Shown here piece after piece: positions 1-11,214 of a stretch of 64,000 bases of DNA. Both the position numbers and the translations under genes were made by a program. This DNA is from Pinus tabuliformis (Eukaryota; Streptophyta; Pinopsida; Pinales; Pinaceae): contig CM062805.1 of NCBI GenBank assembly GCA_031772625.1, positions 803,673,592-803,737,591 of the forward strand, read 5' to 3'. Each line of letters begins with the position of its first letter. The stretch's first letter is position 1. Under the pieces are notes generated by a model. That model ran no database searches, was not told the DNA's origin, and worked only from the letters and a program-made list of their open reading frames with translations.

Positions 1-1400
1 TCCACACATACTACTGATGCGCCTCAATCAAGAGAAATAGGTGCTTCCTCCTCTTCTTAGGTAAAAATTCTTATGCCTAATACCAATATTGAAGAAATAT
101 TGGAGCAATATAACCATGTCCTAAAGGCCAATGAACCTCAAGTTTTAAAGACTCCCTTACAAGAGAAAGTTGAAGACACTTCCAAAAGTCTTGAACAAAC
201 TCTGACAACAACAAAGGCCTTTGAAGAAATTGAAATTATATCGGCTTTCCCAACACCTAAGGTTGTGTTAAGAGTTGAATAAATTCCTCCACTTGATATA
301 TTTTACAGTCCTCAACACAAGGTTGTTGTCAAAAGAGAGAGGAAGAAAAGGAAAATTGATCAGTCCCAGGCTTTAGTCCCTAGAAATGCTTCTTTTGAAG
401 TTGTATGGAAAGACTCTTTGACCACTCCTACAGAGGATTTGGGAAGGCTCACTCAATTCACAGGATCCTATGCTTCAACAACATTGGATAAAGCCACAAA
501 ATTACAGTATCCATTAAAAGAAAATGAAGACAAAATTGTGCATTTGGAACAGAGTTTTAAAGTCGAGAAACAAAAGATTGTTAATCAATGGCAATGACAA
601 ACTACTGAACTCTGAAATAGTTTTGATGCTCTCAGTTTAATATGATATTGATTTGTAGGCTTGAGATGTTCAAATATAGGAATTACATAGTAGGATTGAA
701 CACCTAAGTGTTAATCCTAAATTGACAGAGTTCAAAAAAGAAGCAAGAGAGTTAAACACTCCCCTTTCTCAACAACAAAATTTATTTCATCAAAAACTTG
801 GAAACTATTCATGATTTGTGCCATACAACCAGTTCCCTAATTGATCAATTACCAAATATTAAAACTTATTTCGATGACATTGAAGAAAAAATTGCAAGTT
901 TCCTTACATGGCAAGACATCGCTTATGGGAGATTATCTAATCTTCCCATAATTGAAGAGTCACATAAGGAAATTGTTTTTAGAGAATTGGAAATTCGTCT
1001 TAAACATGCATAGGCAGCAATTTTCATTGCAAGAGATATTTCTAATAATCTCATTGAGGCAGTTAGTGATAACTTATTTCAAGAAAATCTCATATCAAAT
1101 TTCCCCGAAGGAGCATTGCCAGATATTAAACCACTCACTAAAATGTGGCAAGAGTCATCCAAAAAGTGAGCCAAAGTAATAGATCAACTATCTAAAATTG
1201 ACTTGTAAATTCATTGGCAATTTTTGGCCAAACCACACAGCCAGTGGTTGATGCTCCAGTGTCTATCCAATACCACCACTCAAATATTGCCAGCGTTAAG
1301 ATACACAACCTTCATCAGCCAAATGTGAATTCAACCGAGGTCTCCACCTGAATTAAAAAACATGGCAGATATCTACGAGCTACAACAATGAATGGGAGGA
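1..1400 (+). pseudogene. 3' half of the third ORF of an upstream O copy (decayed)
   Basis: This stretch aligns by eye, base for base with small indels, to 46990-48430, the 3' half of the third ORF of the main O copy. Short open pieces remain at 73-282, 798-1013 and 952-1179, broken by stops such as the TAG near 58. The 798-1013 piece is rich in Leu, Ile, Glu and Lys, with a coiled-coil-like character. Because it lies directly upstream of an LTR and PBS, I read it as the end of a second O element in tandem with the main one. Function of the encoded protein is unknown; it matches no family I can name. The homology probably continues left of the window. Confidence 0.7.
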
Positions 1401-2016
1401 CAATCTTCTTCAAGGACCTAGATGATTCATTACAACATATTCTGAATTTGTCTCTTTTGGTTTATTTTGGCTTCGTTTGTTAAAACCTCCTCAAGTTGTT
1501 ACTTTATTTTCTATATTTGTATTTTATTTTGAAACTATAAATCCCCTCCATTTGAAATGAGAAGGGGTTTTAAATTTTTGAAATAAGGCTCAAGCTTGCC
1601 CTATTGTAACTTCAGTTTTTCTTAATACATAGTTGAACCATCACCATTTTTCTCATGAGAAGAGTAAGAATTTATCGAGTACTATTATCTGTTTATTATT
1701 TCTTTGTTTAAGAGTTGAATGGAAATTTGATATTGTTCATTATTTATGTGTTGTACTAATCATACATCATCACTATTGATATGTTAGATTGGAATCATAA
1801 ATTATATGTATGAACAATGAGATCTCATATATGTAATGAATTTATAACTAATTTATTTAACTATTTAATTAAATTAGTTATCTTTTTCTATCTTAAATTT
1901 GTAATTGCGCGATAATCTATATTTTCATGTTGATTATGAAATATTTATAATCACATATACAAATAGCTTTCCTGGGATAGATATTAAGTTTAAGTAATCT
2001 TTATTTTCATTTTTAA
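1400..2016 (+). repeat. LTR of element O (shared by two tandem copies)
   Basis: The stretch matches 48430-48660 joined to 63735-64000, the 3' LTR of O split by element E. It ends immediately before a decayed tRNA-iMet primer-binding site at 2017. The left edge is not fixed: the third ORF ends near 1400, and a purine run (best kept at 48416-48425 in the other copy) lies just upstream. The LTR is AT-rich with a TATA box at 1536. A perfect 11-bp inverted repeat (1844-1854 with 1871-1881) is kept in both copies. Confidence 0.65.
1536..1542 (+). promoter_or_regulatory. TATA box of the O LTR
   Basis: TATAAAT occurs here and at the equivalent position 48558-48564 in the second LTR copy. It is a plausible RNA polymerase II promoter marking the U3/R side of the LTR. 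Confidence 0.5.
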
Positions 2017-2028
2017 TTATATCAGAGC
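2017..2028 (+). other. Primer-binding site of O (tRNA-iMet, decayed)
   Basis: TTATATCAGAGC resembles the canonical plant PBS TGGTATCAGAGC with two G-to-T or G-to-A type changes. Its place, directly after the AT-rich LTR and before the gag region, supports the call. Confidence 0.55.
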
Positions 2029-2159
2029 TTTATACTTGTACTCAATTAATTTCTTATAGTTTTATTTAAAGGGAAATTGGTCCCATAATCCCAGTCGAAG
2101 CCATTCCAAATAGAAAATGATCTACTGTAAGGTCTCGGCCAAGTGGTTTTCCCCCAATG

Positions 2160-4197
2160 TTGAGGTAGACATTCTGGGCTTCGACATTTTTGGCACTAGA
2201 AGGAGGGCCATTAGACTATGAATGGAAACAAGGTCTAATCCCAAATCAAAAAGGTGTTCTAAGAGCCTGTCTCCCTCGAAGTCACCACCAACTTCAAGAT
2301 CCCATTCTAAATCCCCTAATCCTATATCTAGAGTTGTTGAAACAACCACTAAATCTCCTAGCACACTTCCAAATTCAGTCAATCAAACTTATACAAAAGT
2401 ATCTATAGAGTCCCCTGAAGTTCAGACTTTGATTCGTACATTGGAAGGAATTTCAATTTCTAGAGAAAAATCTTCTCATTCTGATTTATCTTAAGGAAGT
2501 ATTACTTCATCCCTACAATCTTCTAGTGTGTTAACTAGATATTAGAGTGAGAAACTTGGAGTCAAACCTTTTTAGTTTCCATTACCCACTCATAAAAAAA
2601 ATAAAAGTACTCCAAAAACTGAGTCTTCAACTAGTGGGATTATTGATCCTGATCTTGGGGGGAGGCCCCCAAGATCTAAAAGATTGAAATGGATTTTGGG
2701 GGAGAGGCCCCAAAGATCTGAAAAATTGAAATTCCAGAAGTAAAAGAGGAGAATGCCCAATAAAAAAAACCACAAATATTTTTTTATTAAAACTGAGAAT
2801 AACTGTAAAAGATACATTGTGGCCAACCATCTGTCCTTTTACAAAATGTGACTTGTTACTTATAGTATTTTTCAGATACAATACCACGATTCAATTCCAT
2901 GGGTGAATGCATACCATGGGTGGATGTCACAATACCATGGGAAGATACCATAGGTGAATGAATACCATGGCATGGGTGGATAAATACCATGGATGGATGC
3001 CACTTACAATACCATGGGTAAACTCCATCGGTAGATGAATAACATGGGTGGATGAATACCATGGGTTGATGCCATTTTCTATTCGGATAAATTACATATT
3101 CCTCCCCACCTCATACTCCTATCAATCCCACTTCTTCCTATACTCCTTTACCTTATTCTTATCATATTTTGATTCCTTACATTCACATTCCTCAATAAAA
3201 ATCAACTGTTGCTATTGTAATCAGTAGTGCTATAGTGGAAACCTCTTCAACTACTCAATCTCGTACAACTTCTACATCATCTGCAACTTCCTTTGTTCCT
3301 AGTACTCCCGGAATGGAAAATAGACCATGGAACAACCCAAATGTGACCACCATTACATCCCCTTCCCAAACATCTAGAGAGATGTCTACCAAGTTTAATC
3401 CTAATGATGGTTTGCCTGCAGAGGAACACCTCCAAAATTTCATGTTGGCCATCAATCTCAATGGAGTCAGAGAAGAGGGTTGTGTCCGCAGACTTTCTCC
3501 TTACACATTTGAGGCATCTACATGGTCTTGGTATTTCTCCCTTCCTGATGGACCAATAACAAATTGGGATATGTTTGAAGAACATTTTTTGTTAAAATTT
3601 TGGGATGACCAAACAAAAACTACTTTAATTAATAATTTTTCAAACCTCAAAACCAATCCAAATGAGAAAATCAAGGATTTTAACTCAAAATTTAACAAAT
3701 TGTTGAATAAAATCCTAGACACTTCCATACCTAGTACTGATGTGCAGATTGAATGGTACATTAGTGCTCTTCCTTTAAATATTGTTATGTCCGTAGATAG
3801 ATCTAGTATTACTTGACAACATGAAAGAATTTTTATCTATGGAAAAGAGAGTTCTAGCTCTAGATAAAAAATCTGCCATGGAATAAGGAAAGCAGACCAA
3901 GAAAGTGACTTTTAAAGAGGAATCCAAAAGAAGGCTCATAAAGATCTTTTAGATTTAGAAGCATTACAAAAGGTTTTGAAAATAATGTCAAATGAAATGG
4001 TTGAAATTAAGAAAAAAGTTCTTGAATATTCAAAGAAAACCTTTCGGCCTTTCAAAAGGAATCAACCAACACAACCTCATGTTGATATATCAAATGTTGA
4101 ATATGATGAACATGATGAAGAAGAATAAACATCTCTATTTGTTGATGAAACAAAAGAAGAGGAAATAGTTGAATCTCATGGTTTATGGGACTTCATC
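2160..4197 (+). pseudogene. gag of element O
   Basis: A first open piece (2222-2494) is Ser/Pro/Lys-rich. After a minisatellite (2881-3072), the main piece at 3235-3816 encodes 193 residues. Residues about 60-180 look like a plant retrotransposon capsid (gag) domain: a Trp-rich segment, WSWYFSLPDG then ITNWDMFEEHFLLKF, is typical of the region where such proteins multimerise. The frame closes with TGA near 3815, and further gag-like coding with lysine-rich and acidic stretches continues to about 4130 with more stops. No CCHC zinc knuckle is visible. The normal role would be particle assembly and RNA packaging. Confidence 0.65.
2881..3072 (+). repeat. Minisatellite, unit about 16 bp (ATACCATGGGTGGATG)
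   Basis: About ten imperfect copies of a unit close to ATACCATGGGTGGATGA run head to tail, with spacing variants of 14-20 bp. They lie inside the O gag region between the N-terminal piece and the capsid-like piece, where they add many NcoI-like CCATGG sites and break the frame. The array is not seen elsewhere in the window. Confidence 0.75.
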
Positions 4198-5072
4198 TTG
4201 ACTACTTCAGAAAATGAAGAAGAAGAAGAAGCTTTTCCAGTAAGCACTAGAAGTAAGGGACCTGTTGATACTACTTCATCAAGTAAAACTCAAAAGTCTC
4301 CCACTCTTACTAAATACAAAGGTACGATCAAAAAGACTTTTACTCCATCTTCTGATTCTGCTCCAACTACTTCCAAATCTCCCTCATCATCTAAAACTTT
4401 GATAGTTTCTGATAGCATTGAATATAATATTGTAGAAGACATGAAGAATATCAAAGCTAACATTTCCTTATATGAGGTCAGTAAATTAAAACAACAGCAT
4501 AAATTGTTACTCAATGAATTAAATGTTGTCCCTGCATCTCCATTACCTTCTACTATTGTTACTTCGAAAGCCTCAAAAGGGAAGGGAAAACCTCCAAATG
4601 TCCCTACAGATAAAATTGATTCTTCTGATGCTATTTTGATTGGAGATAGATCAAATTCCCACACTCCTCCTTTTCTCTTGACTTTTGAAATTTTTAATAA
4701 GAATGTTCATAACTGTTTAGTAGATTCTGGTGCATCATCCAATATCATGCCTTATTCAATTTGTCTCAAATTGAATATTTCACCTCAGAAATCTGTTGTT
4801 CAGATTGTTCAGTTAGACCGGAAAAAATTCAAGTCTTAGGAGAGATGAATGTTGTCCTAATTAGATTATCTTCAAATCTGAAATTTTGTCAAATAATCGA
4901 TATTTTGGTCACAGATATCCCTAAATTTTATGGTCTTATTTTAAGCATGGATTTTTCTAAGAAGCTACATGGTTATTTTAAGACTAATTGGTCACATCTT
5001 TTGCTCCCCTACAATGGAAAACCTAGTCAAATTTGTGTTGATAAGGAAAATAATATCATAAGTACTCTTTGA
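4198..5072 (+). pseudogene. Aspartic protease region of element O
   Basis: The frame 4198-4839 begins with an acidic/Ser/Thr-rich linker and reaches the protease active site CLVDSGASSNIMP at residues about 176-188, a D-S-G-A motif of retropepsins. A one-base change in an A run near 4825 shifts the frame; the second half continues in 4761-5072, including an ILSMDFSKK segment typical of the C-terminal half of plant Ty3/gypsy proteases. Its role would be cleavage of the Gag-Pol polyprotein. The frameshift and the stop after 5072 make it non-functional. Confidence 0.7.
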
Positions 5073-5278
5073 ATGATTTAGATGAGGAGAATGAATCAGT
5101 AGTATTTACAAACAACATTCTTGGAAATTATTCTCTTGAATCTTTCTTTGGAAATTTCCCAGCTCAAAACTCTCCATTTTCAGTTGATTTTGTTTCATCT
5201 TAAATAGAAAAAATTTCTCAAATAGATTCATCTAGATGTATCAATATTTTAGAAAATCCTGTAAATAAGTGTGACAAT

Positions 5279-5680
5279 TTGTTTTGGACTCTTTACTTTG
5301 ATGGATCAAAATCTAATGATGGTGTTGGAGTTGGTTGCATCCTAGTAAACCTTGATGGAGAAAAGACCATGCTTGCATGCAGATTGGAATTTGATTGTAC
5401 CAATAATATTGTTGAATATGAAGTGTTGGTACAAGGCTTGGAAAAGGCCATTAGTCTTGATGTCAAGTATCTTAAAGTTTTTGGTGATTCAGAGATTGTC
5501 ATAAAGCAAGTCAGAAACAACATCCATTGTGTTTCTAATCACCTCAAACATTATCAATCCTTGATCTAATATCTAACTTCTCATTTCACTGCATTCAATA
5601 TAGATCTGATCCCAAGATTATAGAATGTTAGTGCTAATCTCCTAGCCAATGTTGCTTCAAAGCTCATTCTACCTAAAGAT
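5279..5680 (+). pseudogene. Archaeal-type RNase H of element O, upstream of RT
   Basis: The 96-residue open part holds the RNase H fold signature: LYFDGSKSNDG (first acidic residue), TNNIVEYEVLVQGL (catalytic Glu in VEYE) and VFGDSEIV (second Asp). Downstream, after a TAA at 5567, the sequence still resembles the last motif, where the expected Asp appears as Asn in SANLLANVAS. This is the additional RNase HI-like domain of the Tat lineage. Here it sits between protease and RT rather than between RNase H and integrase. It would degrade RNA in RNA:DNA hybrids. It is broken by at least one stop. Confidence 0.7.
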
Positions 5681-5888
5681 TTTAGTCATGATATCTTTTC
5701 AATTGAGTTAATTTTTCACCTAACCATTCCAGATAAAATAATCAACTGGCGTGTATTTATGGATGACAATGACATCCTAATTTTTTTTAACTTTCGAAGG
5801 GTCTTACTGCGATCAAATCATTAATAAAGATGAGCATGATAGGCAACTAAATAAGTCTTCTTAAGATAATTATTTACCTAATCCCGCA

Positions 5889-6140
5889 GTGAAATTGGAA
5901 GACTTGTATGATTTGAAAGATATATTTAAAAAGGTTACCAATTGCAAACTTCAAAGCTCTACTTTAAAATTCAAATTGGTTAACCTAGGGTTTGATCATA
6001 AACCCCAAAACATAAATTTAGGCCTTGGACTTACACCAGATGAAAGATCTTCTTTCATACATCTGTTGAAAAGATACAAGGATGTATTTTCTTGGAGTTA
6101 TGATGATCTTAAAATCTATGATACATCTATCATTCAACAC
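5889..6140 (+). pseudogene. RT N-terminal leader of element O, cut by A
   Basis: An open frame of about 84 residues carries the linker seen before the RT palm in plant Ty3/gypsy elements, including a KRYKDVFSWSYDDLK segment. The frame stops only because element A is inserted at 6140; it resumes at 27234 in the same frame once A and one TSD are removed. Confidence 0.75.
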
Positions 6141-6474
6141 TATTAGGTCCCTAAAATACTAGTGATTCCCCCATTACTATTGTCATTGTAGCCCTTATTT
6201 TTATTGTTGTGCCCCTATTTTCCCCATATTGTTATTATTGTGCCCCATAGAAGCTCATTATTGTTATTGTTGTGCCCTTATATTATTATTGTTATGTTGG
6301 CTTTGATTATATTGTGACCCCTTACACTCCTATATATACAAAGGAAGTTTTTTCATTTGTATCATCCAAGAATTATTCATTTTTCTAATGTAAAGGAGGT
6401 TTCCCCCTCAAAGAGGCTGATTTCTAAGGTGTTGATCTTTCTTTTCTATTTTTTTGTGAGTTCGTTTCATAACA
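6141..6474 (+). repeat. 5' LTR of A
   Basis: The 334-bp repeat ends CATAACA and matches 26919-27228 and, more distantly, the LTRs of F. It contains repeated ATTGTTATTGTTGTGCCCC-like blocks, a TATATATA box at 6331-6338 and GAAGAGGCTGA-type sequence near the 3' end. Confidence 0.9.
6331..6338 (+). promoter_or_regulatory. TATA box in the 5' LTR of A
   Basis: TATATATA is conserved at the same LTR position in the A 3' LTR (27109) and both F LTRs (58740 and 61438). Confidence 0.55.
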
Positions 6475-6476
6475 TT

Positions 6477-6488
6477 TGGTATCAGAGG
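6477..6488 (+). other. Primer-binding site of A (tRNA-iMet)
   Basis: TGGTATCAGAGG lies two bases after the LTR end and differs by one base from the canonical TGGTATCAGAGC complementary to initiator tRNA-Met. Confidence 0.85.
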
Positions 6489-7146
6489 TTTGGATTCTAG
6501 GGTTTCGCTGCTCCAAACACGCCATCGTGTAATTTTCACTATAACACTTTTTTCTGTAATGTTTCAGACGATAAAAAAAAACTATTTGAGTTGAAATCGT
6601 TATGAACCTCAAGTCCGAATTTCAGATCTTGTCTCGCTATATTTTCAGAGATATGATCTAAGGAAGTTGAGGTTTTTTGCATACTCCCGTATTACATTCC
6701 AAACAGGTGACCTTGGGAAAATCGACTTAACTTTCTCTCTGAGTATCAGATTGAAATTGCATAAGTTACAGAAAGAGGGCAGATTGCAGTTTTCTGTGTA
6801 TCTTTTTCAAATCCTAAGGTCGAAAAAGTGACACATGGCATGTCGTACAAGTTAGCTCCACTGAAATATTATATAATCAAGTCATCTTAGGAGATTGGGC
6901 ATAACTCTTTCTTGGAGAATCCAATTTTGATCATACTGGTAGCATTGGAAAGAGGAATTAGGGGGCTACCATAGGAAGTAATGTCAAACCTTTGAGATCC
7001 AAAATTATAGAGATACAAAAGATACAATATCGAGCTTCTACAAAGCGAAAAAAGGTGTGTAGTCTTTTTAAAATTTTGCATAAGTTTGGGTTGAAAAATT
7101 ACGTTGAAGTTCAAAGGGCATAGTGAAGCATAATTATCATTAATTG
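6489..7146 (+). other. Untranslated leader of A
   Basis: There is no convincing coding region. The stretch is homologous to 58898-59460 in F, as expected for the leader between PBS and gag. Confidence 0.6.
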
Positions 7147-8237
7147 ATGCCCCAAAGAAAGAAAATGGAAACACCTAGTAAGCAACCTGAAATCTCTAGC
7201 ATGAATCATGAAGAAGAGGAAGAAATGCAACATGATATATCAAAATTATGAGACCAAGTGCAACAAATTTCACTCTCACAAAAGGTAACAGAAACTAAGA
7301 TTGATGGTTTAAATAAAGACGTGGAAGCTAATATGAATGGTGTGCAAGTTAAGATGGATGGCATGGAAGCTAAGATGAATGGCATGGAGACTAAGATGGA
7401 ATATTTGAAGATATATTTGACTAAGTTTCTATAAGAAATGCTTACTAATGATGAAAGGGTAGTAAAGGAAACTCATGATGAGAAAAAATGAAATGTTAAT
7501 TATGATTTCATAGACTCTAATTTTGGATTGAAGACCCACCATTTTCCAAAGATTGATATGAGGAAGTTTGATGGCAAGGATCCTGTAACATGGATACTAC
7601 AGATGGAGCAACATTTCAATCTCCATATTGTGCAAAACACACAAAAGATATGCATTGCAACTTTATATCTGGAACCAGATAAGTTTCTATGGTATTGATG
7701 GCTTTTCTCTCGTAAACAAATTGTCACTTGGGCAATTTTTATGAAAGAAATGATAGAACATTATGAGGATACAAAAAGAAACACTTTTTTTAGCCAATTG
7801 ATAAACCTAAATCAAAAGGGTTCAATGACGAAATACATTGAGGACTCCCAAAAATTGAATATAAGGGTAAAAGATATTCAAGAGGAGCATATGATTGTTG
7901 TGTTCATAGGGACTTTAAATGATAACATCCAACATGAGGTTCACCTTTGGGAACCTGAATCATTGGAGAACGCATTCAGGTTGGCAAGAAAATGGAAAGC
8001 AAAATTATGGCAACAAGGAAGCCTACCACTCACAACTATAAGGATGGAAGTGTTGTTTCCCCTATTCTTCCACAACCAACAAGGTTGACACCCCAACAAT
8101 TGGAAGGAAAAAGAGAAAAAGGGCTTTGTTACAGTTGTGATAGAAAATACACTAAAAGTCATAAGTGTGTTGAGAAGAAATTATTTTACATAGATTGTGA
8201 AAAGGAGGAAGAAAAGGAAAAAGAAACATCAATATAA
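7147..8237 (+). pseudogene. gag of element A
   Basis: The ATG at 7147 is chosen because coding similarity starts there. An N-terminal segment with repeated MDGMEAKMNGMETKM-type heptads suggests a coiled coil. A capsid domain follows (7550-7980, including MRKFDGKDPVTWILQME and the TFFSQLINL region), then a zinc knuckle, CYSCDRKYTKSHKC (CX2CX7HXC, typical of chromovirus gags). Defects: a TGA at about 7251, further stops near 7432 and 7488, another near 7696, and a one-base deletion near 7995 where F keeps an extra T. The protein would package the RNA. Confidence 0.85.
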
Positions 8238-8276
8238 GAGGATATACACTAGCAACAAACCATAGAGAAAGAAGAA

Positions 8277-8612
8277 ATGAAGCCGACCTTATCTTGTAAT
8301 GCATTTTACGGAATTACCACTCCTCAAACTATCAAGATAGAAGGACATGTCAAGAAGAAAAAGGTAAGAGTGTTGATTGATTCGGGCAATACCCATAATT
8401 TTATTCATTGTAAGGGAGTCAAGGAATTGAATTGCTTCCTATATCCATCACCAGAGTGTCAAGTGATGGTTGCAAGTGGAGGAACCATAAATTTCTTTGG
8501 GAAGTGCCATAATATCAAGCTATCCATGGTAGAATATGTATTGGATATCCCAATGCTTTATATTCCAATGGGTGGTGCTGATGTTGTAATAGGAGTTCAA
8601 TGGGTACAATAG
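8277..8612 (+). pseudogene. Aspartic protease of element A
   Basis: The 111-residue frame carries VLIDSGNTHNFI at about residues 38-49 (D-S-G active site) and the ADVVIGVQW segment near the end, typical of the retropepsin C-terminal strand of chromoviruses. The segment is open, but it is separated from gag by a TAA near 8236 and from RT by a TAG at 8610. Its start region (8277-8360) is the sequence later triplicated in element F. Confidence 0.8.
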
Positions 8613-8889
8613 CTTTTAATTTTCAGGAACTTTTCATGAAATTTTCTTCGAAAGGAAAGGAGGTAGAGTTAAGAGGTATCGCAGGGAAACCAGGAAAGAT
8701 AATCATCTCTAATGGAATCACAAAGCTTATAAATAAATAAAAACGAGGTGTAATTTCACAATTATGTTCACTAGAGGTTCCCACATCATAATCATCTATT
8801 TCTCCAGATCTCCAAAAAGTCTTCGACAATCATTCCAAGGTATTTGAGACTCCCAAAGGTCTCCCACCTATTCATGATCATGATCATTC

Positions 8890-9690
8890 TATTCATTTGA
8901 TTCTAGGAAGTGTTCCTCCAAACATCAGGCCTTACAAATATCCCTATGCCCAAAAGAGTGAAATTGAACTTATGGTTGCACAAATGATACAGGCTGGTAT
9001 AATTCAACCTAGTCAAAGTTCCTTCTCTGCTCCAGTAGTGTTGGTGCACAAGAAGGATGGATCATGGCGCATGTGTCCCAATTATAGGCAGCTCAACAAG
9101 CTCACTATTAAAGACAATTTTCCCATTTCTATCATTGATGAAATATTGTATGAATTTCATGGATAAATTTACTTCACCAAGTTCGATCTTCATTTAGGAT
9201 ATCATCAAATCAAAATGAAGACTGAAGACATTCCGAAAACAGCATTCAGAACTCATGAAATTCATTATGAAATTTTGGTCATGCATTTTTTCCTTACCAA
9301 TGCACCTTCTACATTTCAAGGTTTGATGAATTCCATTCTCAAACCCTTAGAAAATTTGTGTTAGTATTTTTTGATGATATACTAATCTATAACAAGTCTT
9401 GGAAGGATCATGTTCAACATGTTGATAGGGTTCTCAAACTATTGGAGGACAAACAATTATATGCAAAAAGCTCCAAATGTTTCTATGGAGTACAAGAGGT
9501 GGAATATCTGAGTCATATTGTATCTCATGAAGGTGTCAAGGTAGATCTTAGCAAAATTAAATCCATTAAGGAATGGAAAATTCCCACATCCATAAAGCAT
9601 CAGCGAGGATTTCTCGGGTTGATAGGGTATTATTGCAAGTTTATTAAGAATTATGGGAGAATAGCAGCACCTCTAACAACATTATTGAAG
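8890..9690 (+). pseudogene. Reverse transcriptase of element A
   Basis: RT motifs appear in order: PYKYPYAQKSEIE, SFSAPVVLVHKKDGSWRMCPNYRQLN, the first catalytic Asp in [13 protein letters not shown] (near 9185), and the YxDD-equivalent VFFDDILIY (9361-9387). The RNA-dependent DNA polymerase active site is therefore preserved in sequence, but a TAA at about 9163 and a frameshift near 9355 split the domain. The downstream frame 9358-10017 carries the thumb and connection region (GFLGLIGYYCKFI). Confidence 0.85.
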
Positions 9691-10068
9691 AAAGATGTAT
9701 TTTTATGGACCCCAGAAGAAACAAAGGCCTTTGAACATCTTAAAGAGGCAATGTGCCAAGCACCGATCTTAGCTATGTCGGACTTCACAAAAACCTTTAT
9801 TATGGAATGTAATGCCTCAGGAAATGCAATTGGTGTTGTTTTAATGCAAGAAGAAAGACCCATTGCTTTCAAAAGTCATCCAATAAAAGGAAATTATTTA
9901 CACAAATCTATTTATGAGAAGGAAATGTTGGCAATATTACATGCACTTAAGAAATGGCGACCCTACCAAATGGGAAGATACTTCAAGGTAAAAACGAATC
10001 ATGATAGTTTAAAATAGTTTTTAGGACAAAGATTATATTCAGAAGAGCAACAAAAATGGGTCACAAAG
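9691..10068 (+). pseudogene. RNase H of element A
   Basis: The domain follows RT in the same frame. The first catalytic Asp of the usual TDAS motif has become Asn (MECNASGNAIG), which should abolish activity. The YEKEMLAILHALKKWR helix and VKTNHDSLK follow, and a TAG at about 10015 ends the frame. F carries a related copy of this block (60689-61040) joined after an integrase fragment. Confidence 0.8.
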
Positions 10069-11214
10069 ATGTTGGGTTATGACTTTGAAATCATATACAA
10101 AAAAGGGAAGAAAAATGTCGTGGCAGATGCACTCTTAAGAAAGGATGAGGATGTGGAAGCGTTGCTTTGTGCCATTTCTATTATCCAACCAGATTTGATA
10201 AATGAAGCAAGGGATGAATGGAAGAATGACGAAGAAGTGTGGGCACTCGTTCAAAAGTTACAACAAGATCCTAGTGCACCTGATACATTTAGATGGAAAA
10301 ATGATTCATTATGGTACAAAGATCACTTATACCTATTTCAAAATTCCCAATTCAAACAAAAGGTTCTTATGGAATTGCACGCCTCTCCCTTAGGAGGGCA
10401 CTTGGGATTTTTAAAAACTTACCACAGGGTTAAGAAGGAGTTTTTTTGGGATGGCCTTAAATCTGATATTCAAAAGTTTGTGGCAGAAAGTTTGTTTTGC
10501 CAAAAAAATAAAGTTGAAACAATTAAGACCCCGAGTCTATTACAACCTTTATCCATTCCAAATCAACGTTGGGAGGAGGTTTCAATGGATTTCATCACAG
10601 GTTTACCCAAGTCCGAAGGAAAGAGTGTCATCATGGTGGTAGTTGACATACTTACCAAGTATGCACACTTTTGTGCATTATCTCATCCATTTAAAGTCAA
10701 TACAGTTTCTACGACATTTATGGAAACAATTCAAAAGCTACATGGAAACCCAAATATTATTGTAAGCGACAGAGATCCCATTTTCACTGGAAATTTTTGG
10801 ACAGAGTTATTTTCTTGTCTTGGTACTCAATTAGCTCATAGCTCATCTTATCATCCTCAATCTGATGGGAAAACTAAGATAATAAACAAATGTTTGGAAG
10901 GATATATTTGTTTCTTTATATTTGATAAAAAGACACAATGTGTTAAATGGTTTCCTTTGGCTGAATGGTGGTATAACACTTCCTTCCATACTGCAGCAAA
11001 AATGACCCCATTTATGGCACTTTATGGAAATCACCCACCGTCCATCACATCATATTTAAGAGAAAATTCTAAGGTTCAAGCAGTCAAAGATCGCATCAAG
11101 CATCAACAACAAGTTCTCCAACTCTTAAAGGATAACCTAACTTTGGCACAGAATATAATGAAACAACAAGCAGATCAACATCGCAACGAAAGAAGTTTTG
11201 ATATAGGTGACTAG
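10069..11214 (+). pseudogene. Integrase of element A
   Basis: A 381-residue open frame. The N-terminal HHCC zinc finger has H104 and H111, but the first Cys is Ser141 (AESLFC), leaving C144. In the catalytic core, D174 (VSMDFITGL) and D234 (IVSDRDPIF) are present, while the Glu 35 residues later is Lys270 (DGKTKIIN), so the DDE triad is broken. The C-terminal KVQAVKDRIKHQQQ region matches the fragment fused to the protease in F. Integrase joins the cDNA ends to target DNA; this copy cannot. Confidence 0.85.
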
